From positions 1 through 34,989 of the forward strand of contig JAFABD010000270.1 of the NCBI GenBank assembly GCA_023426225.1: DNA of 34,989 nt. Reading direction: 5' to 3'. This DNA comes from Pseudomonadota bacterium (GTDB taxonomy: Bacteria > Pseudomonadota > Alphaproteobacteria > Sphingomonadales > Sphingomonadaceae). Every line of letters starts with the position of its first letter. Positions within the stretch are counted from its first letter, which is position 1. A program made the translations under genes and the position numbers. The notes below the pieces were generated by a model that worked only from the letters and a program-made list of their open reading frames with translations, was not told the origin of the DNA and searched no databases. This document shows, piece after piece, positions 10,961-19,125 of the stretch.

Positions 10961-11584
10961 GTGAAGGTCAAGGTTCAAACCCTCGACGCCGCCGAGAAGG
11001 GCGACATCGAGCTCAAGGACGAGATTTTCGGCCTGGAGCCCCGCGCTGACATCCTGCATCGCGTCGTGACCTGGCAGCTCGAAAATCGCCGCGCGCCTGC
11101 GCGTGCGACCCGCGAGCGTTCGGACGTTGCGCGTACGGGCAAGAAGTGGGGCCGTCAGAAGGGTGGTGGTACCGCTCGTCACGGCGATCGCCGCGCACCG
11201 GTGTTCATCGGCGGTGGTAAGGCGCACGGTGCGCGTGCCCGCGTCTTCGAAGTCTCGCTGAACAAGAAGGTGCGTCAGCTCGGTCTCAAGATGGCGCTGT
11301 CGAGCCATGCCAAGGCCGGGTCGCTGATCGTGATCGAGGATCTCGCCTGCACGGTGAAGACCAAGTCGCTCAAGGGCCAGTTCGAGAAGCTCGGTTTCGG
11401 CCGCTCGGCGCTCGTGATCGATGGCGAGGCGGTGGAAGCCGGCTTCGCGCTCGCCGCTCGCAACCTGCCGCATGTGGACGTTCTCCCGGCGGTCGGTGCC
11501 AATGTCTATGACATCCTGAAGCACGACACGCTGGTCCTCACCCGCGCTGCCGTCGAGAAGCTGGAGGCGCGCTTCAATGGCTAA
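10961..11584 (+). CDS. rplD: 50S ribosomal protein L4
   Basis: 207 residues from a GTG at 10961 with AGGAGG ten bases upstream. L4 binds 23S domain I and its extended loop lines the exit tunnel; the loop motif GTGKKWGRQKGGGTARHGDRR is clear. In E. coli L4 represses its own operon through the S10 leader and RNase E; no such leader could be recognised here. The end overlaps rplW by eight bases, indicating coupling. Confidence 0.98.
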   Translation: MKVKVQTLDAAEKGDIELKDEIFGLEPRADILHRVVTWQLENRRAPARATRERSDVARTGKKWGRQKGGGTARHGDRRAPVFIGGGKAHGARARVFEVSLNKKVRQLGLKMALSSHAKAGSLIVIEDLACTVKTKSLKGQFEKLGFGRSALVIDGEAVEAGFALAARNLPHVDVLPAVGANVYDILKHDTLVLTRAAVEKLEARFNG

Positions 11585-11888
11585 GAAGCAGAACGCGGCT
11601 GCGATCCGTCACTATGACGTGATCCTGGCGCCGCACATCACCGAGAAGTCGACGCTCGTCTCCGAAGCGAACGCGGTCGTGTTCAAGGTCGCGAACGATG
11701 CGACCAAGCCGGAGATCAAGGCGGCCGTCGAGGCGCTGTTCAACGTCAAGGTCACCGGCGTCAACACGATTGTCCAGAAGGGCAAGACCAAGCGCTGGAA
11801 GGGCGAGGCGTATCGCCGGTCCGACATCAAGAAAGCGATCGTGACGCTCGCCGAAGGCGACCAGATCGACGTGACGACGGGAATCTGA
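11577..11888 (+). CDS. rplW: 50S ribosomal protein L23
   Basis: 103 residues starting MAKKQNAAAIRHYDVILAP inside the end of rplD. L23 sits at the exit of the nascent-peptide tunnel and docks trigger factor, SRP and SecYEG. The family signatures ITEKS and NVKVTGVNTIVQKGKTKRW are present. The 8-base overlap upstream and 4-base gap to rplB fit a tightly coupled operon. Confidence 0.98.
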   Translation: MAKKQNAAAIRHYDVILAPHITEKSTLVSEANAVVFKVANDATKPEIKAAVEALFNVKVTGVNTIVQKGKTKRWKGEAYRRSDIKKAIVTLAEGDQIDVTTGI

Positions 11889-11892
11889 GGCA

Positions 11893-12729
11893 ATGGCACT
11901 CAAGCACTATAATCCGACGTCGCCGGCCCGCCGCGGGCTGATCCTCGTCGACCGTGCGGCGCTGCACAAGGGCAGCCCGGTCAAGGCGCTGACCGAAGGC
12001 AAGCGCAAGACCGGCGGCCGCAACAACAAGGGCCACGTGACCTCGCGCGGCATCGGCGGCGGCCACAAGCAGCGTTACCGCATCATCGACTTCAAGCGTC
12101 GCAAGTTTGACGTCGAGGGCACGGTCGAGCGTCTCGAATACGATCCGAACCGCACCGCGTTCATCGCGCTGGTCAGCTATCCGGACGGCGAGCAGGCCTA
12201 TATCCTCGCCCCGCAGCGCCTCGCGGCGGGCGACAAGGTGATCGCGGCCAAGAAGGCCGACGTGAAGCCGGGCAACGCGATGGAACTGGGCCAGATGCCG
12301 GTCGGCACCATCGTCCACAACCTGGAGATGAAGCCGGGCAAGGGCGGTCAGATCGCGCGTTCGGCGGGCACCTATGCGCAGATCGTCGGCCGCGACCGCG
12401 GCATGGTGATCGTCCGCCTGAACTCGGGCGAACAGCGTTACATCCACGCCGCCTGCATGGCGACGGTGGGTGCGGTGTCGAACCCGGACAACGCCAACCA
12501 GAACCTGGCGAAGGCCGGTCGCAACCGCTGGCTCGGCAAGCGTCCGCTCACCCGTGGCGTCGCGAAGAACCCGGTCGACCACCCGCACGGCGGTGGTGAA
12601 GGCCGCACCTCGGGCGGCCGTCATCCGGTCACCCCGTGGGGCAAGCCGACCAAGGGTGCGCGCACCCGCCACAACAAGGCGACGGACAAGATGATTATCC
12701 GTTCGCGTCACGCGAAGAAGAAGGGCTAA
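11893..12729 (+). CDS. rplB: 50S ribosomal protein L2
   Basis: 278 residues, normal length, behind GAGG. L2 binds 23S domain IV and is needed for subunit joining and peptidyl transferase activity. The start MALKHYNPTSPARRGLI and the C-terminal VDHPHGGGEGRTSGGRHPVT, which includes the functionally important His, are intact. Four bases separate it from rplW and five from rpsS. Confidence 0.99.
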   Translation: MALKHYNPTSPARRGLILVDRAALHKGSPVKALTEGKRKTGGRNNKGHVTSRGIGGGHKQRYRIIDFKRRKFDVEGTVERLEYDPNRTAFIALVSYPDGEQAYILAPQRLAAGDKVIAAKKADVKPGNAMELGQMPVGTIVHNLEMKPGKGGQIARSAGTYAQIVGRDRGMVIVRLNSGEQRYIHAACMATVGAVSNPDNANQNLAKAGRNRWLGKRPLTRGVAKNPVDHPHGGGEGRTSGGRHPVTPWGKPTKGARTRHNKATDKMIIRSRHAKKKG

Positions 12730-12734
12730 GCGAG

Positions 12735-13013
12735 ATGGCTCGTTCGGTTTGGAAGGGTCCGTTTGTGGACCTCCACCTCCTGAAGAAGGCGGAAGCCGCG
12801 CAGGAACAGGGCACTCGCGCTGGTCCGATCAAGACCTGGTCGCGTCGTTCGACGATCCTGCCGCAGTTCGTGGGTCTGACGTTCAACGTCTATAACGGCC
12901 GCAAGTTCGTTCCGGTCTCGGTCAACGAGGACATGGTGGGCATGAAGCTGGGCGAATTCGCCCCCACGCGCTTCTTCCCCGGTCACGCCGCCGACAAGAA
13001 GGGTAAGCGCTAA
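12735..13013 (+). CDS. rpsS: 30S ribosomal protein S19
   Basis: 92 residues starting MARSVWKGPFVDLHLLKKAE; the frame extends upstream into rplB but the family start is here. S19 pairs with S13 in the 30S head near the A-site tRNA. RRSTILPQFVGLTFNVYNG and GEFAPTRFF are characteristic. The stop overlaps the rplV start by one base (TAATG). Confidence 0.98.
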   Translation: MARSVWKGPFVDLHLLKKAEAAQEQGTRAGPIKTWSRRSTILPQFVGLTFNVYNGRKFVPVSVNEDMVGMKLGEFAPTRFFPGHAADKKGKR

Positions 13014-13390
13014 TGGGTAAGCAGGCAGCTCCGCGCCGCGTCGGCGAAAAGGAAGCGCTCGCGGTCGGCACCACGATCCGTGGTTCGGCCCAGAAGCTCA
13101 ACCTCGTCGCCGGCCTGATCCGCGGCAAGAGCGCGGCGGACGCGATGAACATCCTCGCCTTCTCGAAGAAGGCGATGGCGGTCGATGCGCGCAAGGTGCT
13201 GGCGTCGGCCATCGCCAACGCCGAGAACAACCACAATCTCGACGTCGACGCGCTCGTCGTCGCCGAGGCGTCGGTCGGCAAGTCGATCACGATGAAGCGT
13301 TTCGCGACCCGCGGCCGCGGCAAGTCGACCCGCATCATCAAGCCGTTCAGCCGGCTGCGCATCGTCGTCCGCGAGCAGGAAGAAGCATAA
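13013..13390 (+). CDS. rplV: 50S ribosomal protein L22
   Basis: 125 residues. L22 lines the exit tunnel opposite L4 with a long beta hairpin, where macrolide-resistance changes can arise; the loop FATRGRGKSTRIIKPFSRL shows no obvious deletion. The start overlaps the S19 stop by one base and the stop overlaps the rpsC ATG by one base, so translation is coupled on both sides. Confidence 0.98.
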   Translation: MGKQAAPRRVGEKEALAVGTTIRGSAQKLNLVAGLIRGKSAADAMNILAFSKKAMAVDARKVLASAIANAENNHNLDVDALVVAEASVGKSITMKRFATRGRGKSTRIIKPFSRLRIVVREQEEA

Positions 13391-14097
13391 TGGGTCAGAA
13401 GAGCAACCCGATCGGCCTTCGCCTCCAGGTCAACCGTACCTGGGACAGCCGCTGGTTCGCCGAGGGCGCCGACTATGGCCGGCTCCTCATGGAGGACCTC
13501 AAGATCCGCAAGTTCATCCTCAAGACGCTGCCCCAGGCGGCGATCTCGAAGGTGGTGATCGAGCGTCCGGCCAAGCTGTGCCGCGTGTCGATCTTTGCGG
13601 CCCGCCCCGGTGTCATCATCGGCAAGAAGGGCGCCGACATCGAGAAGCTTCGCAAGAAGCTGTCGTCGATGACGTCGTCGGACGTGAGCCTGAACATCGT
13701 CGAGATCCGCAAGCCGGAGATCGACGCCAAGCTCGTCGCCCAGGGCGTCGCCGACCAGCTCGAGCGTCGTATCGCCTTCCGTCGCGCGATGAAGCGTGCG
13801 GTGCAGTCGGCGCTGCGTCTGGGTGCCGAAGGTATCCGGATCACCTGCGGCGGCCGTCTCGGCGGCGCCGAGATCGCGCGTACCGAATGGTATCGCGAGG
13901 GCCGCGTTCCGCTGCACACGCTGCGCGCGAACATCGACTATGCCGAGGCCGAAGCCCACACCGCCTATGGCGTGTGCGGCGTCAAGGTCTGGATCTTCAA
14001 GGGCGAGATCATGGGCCACGATCCCATGGCGCAGGATCGCCTGATGGTGGAGGCGCAGACCTCCGGCGTGCGCCCGGCGCGCGAAGATCGCCGCTAA
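13390..14097 (+). CDS. rpsC: 30S ribosomal protein S3
   Basis: 235 residues starting MGQKSNPIGLRLQVNRTWDS behind AGGAAG. S3 forms part of the mRNA entry site. The KH domain shows the GXXG-type RPGVIIGKKGADIEKLR motif. The C-terminal domain (RITCGGRLGGAEIARTEWYR, then GVCGVKVWIFKGEIM) is complete. Same operon as rplV and rplP, with a 17-base gap downstream. Confidence 0.99.
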   Translation: MGQKSNPIGLRLQVNRTWDSRWFAEGADYGRLLMEDLKIRKFILKTLPQAAISKVVIERPAKLCRVSIFAARPGVIIGKKGADIEKLRKKLSSMTSSDVSLNIVEIRKPEIDAKLVAQGVADQLERRIAFRRAMKRAVQSALRLGAEGIRITCGGRLGGAEIARTEWYREGRVPLHTLRANIDYAEAEAHTAYGVCGVKVWIFKGEIMGHDPMAQDRLMVEAQTSGVRPAREDRR

Positions 14098-14114
14098 GGA
14101 GCTAGGACAGAACC

Positions 14115-14546
14115 ATGCTGCAACCGAAGCGCACCAAGTTCCGCAAGGCGCACAAGGGCCGCATCCACGGCGACGCCAAGGGCGGCACCAGCCTCAACTT
14201 CGGCTCGTACGGGCTGAAGGCGATGGCGCCGGAACGTATCACCGCGCGTCAGATCGAAGCGGCCCGCCGCGCGATCACCCGCCACATCAAGCGTCAGGGC
14301 CGTCTCTGGATCCGCATCTTCCCGGATGTGCCCGTGTCGTCGAAGCCCGCCGAAGTCCGAATGGGTTCGGGTAAGGGTTCGCCCGAGTTCTGGGTCGCCC
14401 GCGTCAAGCCGGGCCGCATCCTGTTCGAGCTCGACGGCGTTCCCGGCCCGCTCGCGGCCGAAGCGTTCGAGCGTGCGGCGATGAAGCTGCCGATCAAGAC
14501 CAAGGTCGTGGCGCGTCTCGGCGACACGTCGCACCTGGAGGGTTGA
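14115..14546 (+). CDS. rplP: 50S ribosomal protein L16
   Basis: 143 residues behind AAGGAG, starting MLQPKRTKFRKAHKGRIHG. L16 organises the A-site region of the 50S subunit. The motif SFGSYGL, here NFGSYGLKAMAPERITARQI, and the GSGKGSPEFWVARVKPGRI block, which carries the loop arginine hydroxylated in some bacteria, are present. rpmC starts five bases after the stop. Confidence 0.98.
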   Translation: MLQPKRTKFRKAHKGRIHGDAKGGTSLNFGSYGLKAMAPERITARQIEAARRAITRHIKRQGRLWIRIFPDVPVSSKPAEVRMGSGKGSPEFWVARVKPGRILFELDGVPGPLAAEAFERAAMKLPIKTKVVARLGDTSHLEG

Positions 14547-14551
14547 GTAAG

Positions 14552-14755
14552 ATGACCAAGGCAACCGACCTTCGGGCCCAGACCGACGACCAGCTCAACG
14601 AGGCGCTGGTCAACCTGAAGCGCGAGGCGTTCAACCTCCGCTTCCAGGCCGCCACGAGCCAGCTCGAGAAGCCGAGCCGTGTGCGTGAAGTCCGTCGCGA
14701 CATCGCCCGTATCAAGACGCTGCAGAACGAGCGCTCGCGCTCGGCTGCGAAGTAA
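14552..14755 (+). CDS. rpmC: 50S ribosomal protein L29
   Basis: 67 residues from the ATG at 14552, with GGAGGG ten bases upstream inside the rplP end; a TTG three codons earlier is rejected. L29 is a small helical hairpin beside L23 at the tunnel exit. LKREAFNLRFQAATSQLEKP and RRDIARIKTLQNER are the family core. Confidence 0.97.
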   Translation: MTKATDLRAQTDDQLNEALVNLKREAFNLRFQAATSQLEKPSRVREVRRDIARIKTLQNERSRSAAK

Positions 14756-14766
14756 GGAAACGAACC

Positions 14767-15027
14767 ATGCCGAAGCGCGTGCTGACGGGGCAGATCGTCT
14801 CCGACAAGACCGACAAGACGGTGGTGGTGCTGGTGGAGCGCAAGGTGAAGCACCCGCTCTATGGCAAGATCATCCGCCGCTCGAAGAAGTACCACGCCCA
14901 TGACGAGGCGAACGAGTACAAGGCGGGCGAGACCGTGCGGATCGAGGAGACCGCGCCGATCTCGAAGCTGAAGACCTGGAAGGTGATCGAGCGGGTGAAC
15001 ACCCACGCGACGCCGAACAAGGGCTAA
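14767..15027 (+). CDS. rpsQ: 30S ribosomal protein S17
   Basis: 86 residues behind AAGGAAA, starting MPKRVLTGQIVSDKTDKTVV. S17 is an OB-fold primary binding protein of the 16S 5' domain. The signature KYHAHDEANEYKAGETVRI is intact. It is the last gene of the S10 operon; a 148-base gap with strong hairpins follows before rplN. Confidence 0.98.
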   Translation: MPKRVLTGQIVSDKTDKTVVVLVERKVKHPLYGKIIRRSKKYHAHDEANEYKAGETVRIEETAPISKLKTWKVIERVNTHATPNKG

Positions 15028-15175
15028 AAAATCGTCATCTCGGCTCTTGCCGAGAACTGCAGTTGCGGTCATAGGCCGCCGCTTTGGTGCCCCGGCCGAT
15101 GAGGCCGGGGTGACGTATTAGAAACTGGAACCACCGGGCTCGTCCCGGCAGGCCAAACGAGAAGGAACCGGATCG
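15028..15175. repeat. Two adjacent palindromes in the rpsQ-rplN gap
   Basis: TCTCGGC and GCCGAGA form one hairpin (about 15037-15054). CCCCGGCC and GGCCGGGG, loop GATGA, form another (about 15092-15112). Both are flanked by CGTCAT or its complement GTGACG, so they look like a facing pair of REP-type extragenic palindromes. The pair sits at the S10/spc boundary and may act as a transcript barrier. Confidence 0.5.
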
Positions 15176-15544
15176 ATGATCCAGATGCAGTCCAATCTCG
15201 ACGTCGCTGACAACAGCGGCGCGAAGCGGGTGCAGTGCATCAAGGTGCTGGGCGGCTCGAAGCGCCGCTTTGCCGGCGTTGGCGACGTTATCGTCGTCAG
15301 CGTCAAGGAAGCCGCGCCGCGCGGCCGCGTGAAGAAGGGCGACGTTCACCGCGCGGTGATCGTTCGTACCGCCAAGGACATCCGCCGCACCGACGGCTCG
15401 GTGATCCGTTTCGACGGCAACGCCGCCGTCCTGGTCAACAAGAACGAGGAGCCGATCGGCACCCGTATCTTCGGCCCGGTCGTCCGCGAGCTCCGCTCGA
15501 AGGGCTTCATGAAGATCATTTCGCTCGCGCCTGAGGTGCTGTGA
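15176..15544 (+). CDS. rplN: 50S ribosomal protein L14
   Basis: 122 residues starting MIQMQSNLDVADNSGAKRVQ behind AAGGAA. L14 sits at the subunit interface and binds the silencing factor RsfS. GGSKRRFAGVGDVIVVSVKEA and the C-terminal IISLAPEVL are typical. First gene of the spc block; its TGA overlaps the rplX ATG by one base. Confidence 0.98.
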   Translation: MIQMQSNLDVADNSGAKRVQCIKVLGGSKRRFAGVGDVIVVSVKEAAPRGRVKKGDVHRAVIVRTAKDIRRTDGSVIRFDGNAAVLVNKNEEPIGTRIFGPVVRELRSKGFMKIISLAPEVL

Positions 15545-15861
15545 TGGCTGCTGCCAAGATCAAGAAGGGCGACCAGGTCATCGTCCTGTCCGGTAAGGAC
15601 AAGGGCCGGACCGGTGAGGTCGTCAAGTCGCTGCCGAAGGAAGGCAAGGTCGTCGTGTCCGGCGTCAATGTCGCCGTGCGGCACAAGAAGCCGACCCAGA
15701 CCAACCCGCAGGGTGGTCTCGAGCGTTCGGAAGCGCCGATGCATGTCTCCAAGGTCGCGCACGTGACCAAGGACGGCAAGCCCACCCGCGTTCGCTTCGA
15801 AGAGCGCGACGGCAAGAAGGTCCGTGTGGCCGTCAAGACCGGGGAGGTCATCAATGGCTGA
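15544..15861 (+). CDS. rplX: 50S ribosomal protein L24
   Basis: 105 residues from the ATG that overlaps the rplN stop (TGATG), with GAGGTG upstream. L24 starts 50S assembly by binding the 23S 5' end. The KOW motif KKGDQVIVLSGKDKGRTGEV opens the protein. The C-terminal end overlaps the start of rplE by eight bases. Confidence 0.98.
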   Translation: MAAAKIKKGDQVIVLSGKDKGRTGEVVKSLPKEGKVVVSGVNVAVRHKKPTQTNPQGGLERSEAPMHVSKVAHVTKDGKPTRVRFEERDGKKVRVAVKTGEVING

Positions 15862-16432
15862 TAAGTACATCCCCCGCCTGAAGTCGAAGTACGACGCGGA
15901 AATCGCCAAGGCGATGACCGAGAAGTTCGGCTACAAGAACGTCATGGAAGTTCCGCGCATCGAGAAGATCGTGCTGAACATGGGCGTCGGCGAAGCCACG
16001 CAGGACAAGAAGAAGGTCGAGCAGGCCGCGGGCGAAATGGAGCTGATCGCTGGTCAGAAGCCGGTCGTCACCCGCGCCAAGAAGTCGATCGCGCAGTTCA
16101 AGCTGCGTGAAGGCATGCCGATCGGCTGCAAGGTGACGCTCCGTCGCGAGCGCATGTACGAGTTTCTGGATCGCCTGGTGACGATCGCGATGCCCCGCAT
16201 CCGCGACTTCCGCGGCCTCAATCCGAAGTCGTTCGACGGCCGCGGCAACTACGCCATGGGCCTCAAGGAACAGCTCGTGTTCCCCGAGATCAACTATGAC
16301 CGCATCGAAAAGGTGCGCGGCATGGACATCATCGTGACCACCACTGCGAAGACTGACGACGAGGCGCGCGAGCTCCTCCGTCTCTTCGGCTTCCCGTTCC
16401 CGAAGAACGACGAAGCGAAGCAGGCGGCGTAA
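15854..16432 (+). CDS. rplE: 50S ribosomal protein L5
   Basis: 192 residues starting MADKYIPRLKSKYDAEI behind GGGAGG. L5 anchors 5S rRNA in the central protuberance and bridges to S13. RIEKIVLNMGVGEATQDKK and LPRIRDFRG, here MPRIRDFRGLNPKSFDGRGN, mark the family. It overlaps rplX and is 19 bases from rpsN. Confidence 0.99.
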   Translation: MADKYIPRLKSKYDAEIAKAMTEKFGYKNVMEVPRIEKIVLNMGVGEATQDKKKVEQAAGEMELIAGQKPVVTRAKKSIAQFKLREGMPIGCKVTLRRERMYEFLDRLVTIAMPRIRDFRGLNPKSFDGRGNYAMGLKEQLVFPEINYDRIEKVRGMDIIVTTTAKTDDEARELLRLFGFPFPKNDEAKQAA

Positions 16433-16451
16433 GGAAGGAAGAACTTAAGTC

Positions 16452-16757
16452 ATGGCGAAACTGAGTTCGATCAACAAGAACGAGCGTCGCAAGCAGCTGG
16501 TGAAGAAGTATGCCGGCAAGTATGCGAAGCTGAAGGCGATTGCGAACGACGAGAGCCTCGATGAGACCGAGCGTCTTATCGCGCGCCTCAAGATGGCCGA
16601 GATTCCCCGTAACGGGAACCCGACCCGCATTCGCAACCGGTGTGAGCTGACGGGTCGTCCCCGCGCTTATTACCGCAAGTTCCGTCTCGCACGTGTCATG
16701 CTGCGCGATCTGGCCAACAAGGGCCTGATCCCGGGTGTCACGAAGTCGAGCTGGTAA
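16452..16757 (+). CDS. rpsN: 30S ribosomal protein S14, zinc-free form
   Basis: 101 residues starting MAKLSSINKNERRKQLVKKY behind AAGGAAGGA. S14 completes the 30S head near S10 and S19. The C-terminal RNRCELTGRPRAYYRKFRLAR has a single Cys and no CxxC pairs, so this is the long zinc-independent form usual in proteobacteria. Same operon, 12 bases before rpsH. Confidence 0.98.
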   Translation: MAKLSSINKNERRKQLVKKYAGKYAKLKAIANDESLDETERLIARLKMAEIPRNGNPTRIRNRCELTGRPRAYYRKFRLARVMLRDLANKGLIPGVTKSSW

Positions 16758-16769
16758 AGGACACGCAAG

Positions 16770-17165
16770 ATGGCAGTGACCGATCCCCTGGGTGATATGC
16801 TCACCCGCATCCGCAACGGCCAGCGCGCGCGCAAGGACAGCGTCCTGACGCCCGCGTCGAAGCTGCGTGTCCGCGTGCTCGACGTGCTTCAGCGCGAAGG
16901 CTATATCCGCGGTTATTCCGAAGAGCAGATGGGCCCGGCTGCGGGCATCCGCATCGAGCTGAAGTATTTCGAGGGCCAGCCGGCGATCAAGCACCTGGCG
17001 CGCATCTCGAAGCCCGGCCGCCGCGTCTATTCGGGTTCGCAGGAGCTTCCGCGCGTCCGCAACGGCCTCGGCATCACGATCGTCTCGACGCCTCGCGGCG
17101 TTCTGTCCGACGCCGAAGCGCGCGAACAGAATGTCGGCGGCGAAGTGCTGGCGGAGGTGTTCTGA
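16770..17165 (+). CDS. rpsH: 30S ribosomal protein S8
   Basis: 131 residues starting MAVTDPLGDMLTRIRNGQRA. S8 is a primary binding protein of the 16S central domain and, in E. coli, the translational repressor of the spc operon at rplE. The C-terminal GLGITIVSTPRGVLSDAEA is characteristic. The stop overlaps the rplF start by one base. Confidence 0.98.
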   Translation: MAVTDPLGDMLTRIRNGQRARKDSVLTPASKLRVRVLDVLQREGYIRGYSEEQMGPAAGIRIELKYFEGQPAIKHLARISKPGRRVYSGSQELPRVRNGLGITIVSTPRGVLSDAEAREQNVGGEVLAEVF

Positions 17166-17698
17166 TGAGCCGCACCGGTAAGAAGCCGATCACCGTTCCC
17201 GCCGGCGTCACCGCCGACATCGCGGGCGGCCAGATCTCGGTGAAGGGGCCCAAGGGCACCCTCACCATGCCGATGGCCGACGACATCAGCTATGAGGTCG
17301 TCGACGGCACCATCAAGGTGACCCCGGCGAACGACAGCAAGCGCGCCCGTGCCTTCTGGGGCATGCAGCGCACGCTCGTCGCCAACCTGATCACCGGCGT
17401 GACGGAGGGCTTCTCGAAGAAGCTGCTCATCAACGGCGTCGGCTATCGTGCGGCGGCGCAGGGCAAGGTGCTCAAGCTCCAGCTCGGCTATTCGCACGAC
17501 GTCAACTTCGAAATCCCGGAAGGGATCGAGATCAAGACGCCGGATCAGACCACGGTCGAGATCTCGGGCATCGACAAGCAGAAGGTCGGCCAGGTGGCCG
17601 CGGAAATCCGCCGTTGGCGCAAGCCGGAGCCCTATAAGGGCAAGGGCATCAAGTACGATGGCGAATTCATCTTCCGCAAGGAAGGGAAGAAGAAGTGA
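17165..17698 (+). CDS. rplF: 50S ribosomal protein L6
   Basis: 177 residues starting MSRTGKKPITVPAGVTADI behind GGAGG. L6 lies near the sarcin-ricin loop and the elongation-factor binding site. The C-terminal signature PEPYKGKGIKYDGEFIFRKE is complete. It overlaps rpsH upstream, and its TGA overlaps the rplR GTG. Confidence 0.99.
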   Translation: MSRTGKKPITVPAGVTADIAGGQISVKGPKGTLTMPMADDISYEVVDGTIKVTPANDSKRARAFWGMQRTLVANLITGVTEGFSKKLLINGVGYRAAAQGKVLKLQLGYSHDVNFEIPEGIEIKTPDQTTVEISGIDKQKVGQVAAEIRRWRKPEPYKGKGIKYDGEFIFRKEGKKK

Positions 17699-18057
17699 TC
17701 AGCACCAAGGGTCTTTCGCTTTTCGAAAAGCGTCGTCGCCGCAACCGTACCGCGCTTCGTGCGCGTGCGGGTGGCCGTCCCCGCCTGTCGATCCATCGTT
17801 CGGGCAAGCACATCTACGCGCAGATCATCGACGACGCGGCGGGCCACACGGTCGCTGCCGCCTCGACGCTGGACAAGGCGCTGCGTGGCCAGACCGGTGC
17901 GACCATTGCGGCCGCGCAGGAAGTCGGCAAGCGCGTTGCGGAGGCCGCCAAGGCCGCCGGCATCACGCAGGTCGTCTTCGATCGCGGCGGCTTCCTTTAC
18001 CATGGTCGCGTGAAGGCGCTGGCGGATGCCGCGCGTGAAAGCGGATTGGAGTTCTGA
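17695..18057 (+). CDS. rplR: 50S ribosomal protein L18
   Basis: 120 residues from a GTG at 17695 whose last two bases are the first two of the rplF stop; GGAAGGGAAG lies upstream. L18 binds 5S rRNA together with L5. The basic N-terminus FEKRRRRNRTALRARAGGRP and FDRGGFLYHGRVKALADAAR are diagnostic. rpsE follows after two bases. Confidence 0.98.
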   Translation: MISTKGLSLFEKRRRRNRTALRARAGGRPRLSIHRSGKHIYAQIIDDAAGHTVAAASTLDKALRGQTGATIAAAQEVGKRVAEAAKAAGITQVVFDRGGFLYHGRVKALADAARESGLEF

Positions 18058-18059
18058 GA

Positions 18060-18755
18060 ATGGCCGACGAAATCAACACGAGCGAAGCGCCGGTCGAGGC
18101 GCACGACGCTGCCGGCCACGAGCAGGGCAATCGCGGCCGTCGCGGCCGTGGTGGTGGTGATCGCGGGGGGCGGGGCCGTGACGGCCGCGGCCGTCGCGAC
18201 GACCGCCGCCACAACGAGGAAGGTGGCGAGGAGCTCATCGAGAAGCTCGTCCACATCAACCGCGTGTCGAAGACGGTGAAGGGCGGCAAGCGCTTCGGTT
18301 TCGCGGCGCTGGTCGTCGTGGGCGACGGCAAGGGCCGCGTCGGCTTCGGTCATGGCAAGGCGCGCGAAGTGCCGGAAGCCATCTCGAAGGCGACCGCTTC
18401 GGCGAAGAAGAAGATGGTCCGCGTGCCGCTGCGCGAGGGCCGGACGCTTCACCACGACGGCACGGGCCATTTCGGCGCCGGTCGCGTGTACGTCCGCTCG
18501 GCCCCGCAGGGTACCGGCATCATCGCCGGCGGCCCGATGCGCGCGGTGTTCGAGAGCCTGGGCGTCGCCGACGTCGTGACCAAGTCGGTCGGGACCTCGA
18601 ACCCGTACAACATGATCCGCGCCACCTTCGAGGCGCTGGGTGAGCAGACTTCGCCGAAGTCGGTCGCGCAGCGTCGTGGCAAGAAGATCGCCGACCTGCT
18701 CGGCCGCGGTGGTTCGCAGACCGCCGAGGCGGACGCTGCGGCCGTCACGGAGTAA
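18060..18755 (+). CDS. rpsE: 30S ribosomal protein S5 with Gly/Arg-rich N-terminal extension
   Basis: 231 residues, well above the 167 of E. coli S5. The conserved core begins near residue 58 (EELIEKLVHINRVSKTVKGG) and carries the double-stranded-RNA-binding fold and the FGHGKAREVPEAI motif. S5 shapes the mRNA channel and influences accuracy and spectinomycin binding. Residues 20-50 are a repetitive Gly-Arg-Asp tract of RGG character, with acidic residues before it; longer, charged N-termini are seen in other sphingomonads (family knowledge). An Ala-rich tail closes the protein. Confidence 0.97.
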   Translation: MADEINTSEAPVEAHDAAGHEQGNRGRRGRGGGDRGGRGRDGRGRRDDRRHNEEGGEELIEKLVHINRVSKTVKGGKRFGFAALVVVGDGKGRVGFGHGKAREVPEAISKATASAKKKMVRVPLREGRTLHHDGTGHFGAGRVYVRSAPQGTGIIAGGPMRAVFESLGVADVVTKSVGTSNPYNMIRATFEALGEQTSPKSVAQRRGKKIADLLGRGGSQTAEADAAAVTE

Positions 18756-18761
18756 CGATCG

Positions 18762-18941
18762 ATGGCTACCATCAAGATCAAGCAGACCGGTTCGCCGATC
18801 CGCCGCACCAAGGATCAGCGCGCCACGCTGATCGGCCTTGGCCTCAACAAGATGCACAAGGTCCGCGAGCTCGAGGATACCCCCGAGGTCCGCGGCATGA
18901 TCCGCAAGATCGCGCACATGGTGGAAGTGGTCGAGGGCTGA
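18762..18941 (+). CDS. rpmD: 50S ribosomal protein L30
   Basis: 59 residues starting MATIKIKQTGSPIRRTKDQR behind GGAG; six bases after rpsE. L30 is a small bacterial-type protein of the 50S subunit. LIGLGLNKMHKVRELEDTPE is the family signature. It is the last gene before an intrinsic terminator. Confidence 0.97.
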   Translation: MATIKIKQTGSPIRRTKDQRATLIGLGLNKMHKVRELEDTPEVRGMIRKIAHMVEVVEG

Positions 18942-18972
18942 GCCTTCGGTCGCTTGAACCAGGCGAAAAAGG

Positions 18973-19004
18973 AAAGGGGCGGTGGGCAACCACCGCCCTT
19001 TTTC
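18973..19004 (+). terminator. Rho-independent terminator after rpmD
   Basis: GGGCGGTGG (18977-18985) and CCACCGCCC (18990-18998) form a perfect nine-pair stem with a GCAA tetraloop, preceded by AAA and followed by TTTTT. It interrupts the spc operon between rpmD and rplO, so either read-through is partial or rplO has its own promoter. Confidence 0.85.
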
Positions 19005-19048
19005 GTTTCGGCCGGGGCGGCGCGGCGGGCATCGTCCGCAAACAGGAG

Positions 19049-19077
19049 TCGACATTCGCGCCCCGCACCGCTATGAG
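19049..19077 (+). promoter_or_regulatory. Candidate promoter for rplO
   Basis: TCGACA (19049-19054), 17 bases and TATGAG (19072-19077) lie between the rpmD terminator and the rplO start. Neither hexamer is strong; the position behind a terminator is the main reason to list it. Confidence 0.35.
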
Positions 19078-19125
19078 CCCGCGCTTCCTTACAACGCGCG
19101 AAAAAAGCGAAAGCGAGTGCAGATT

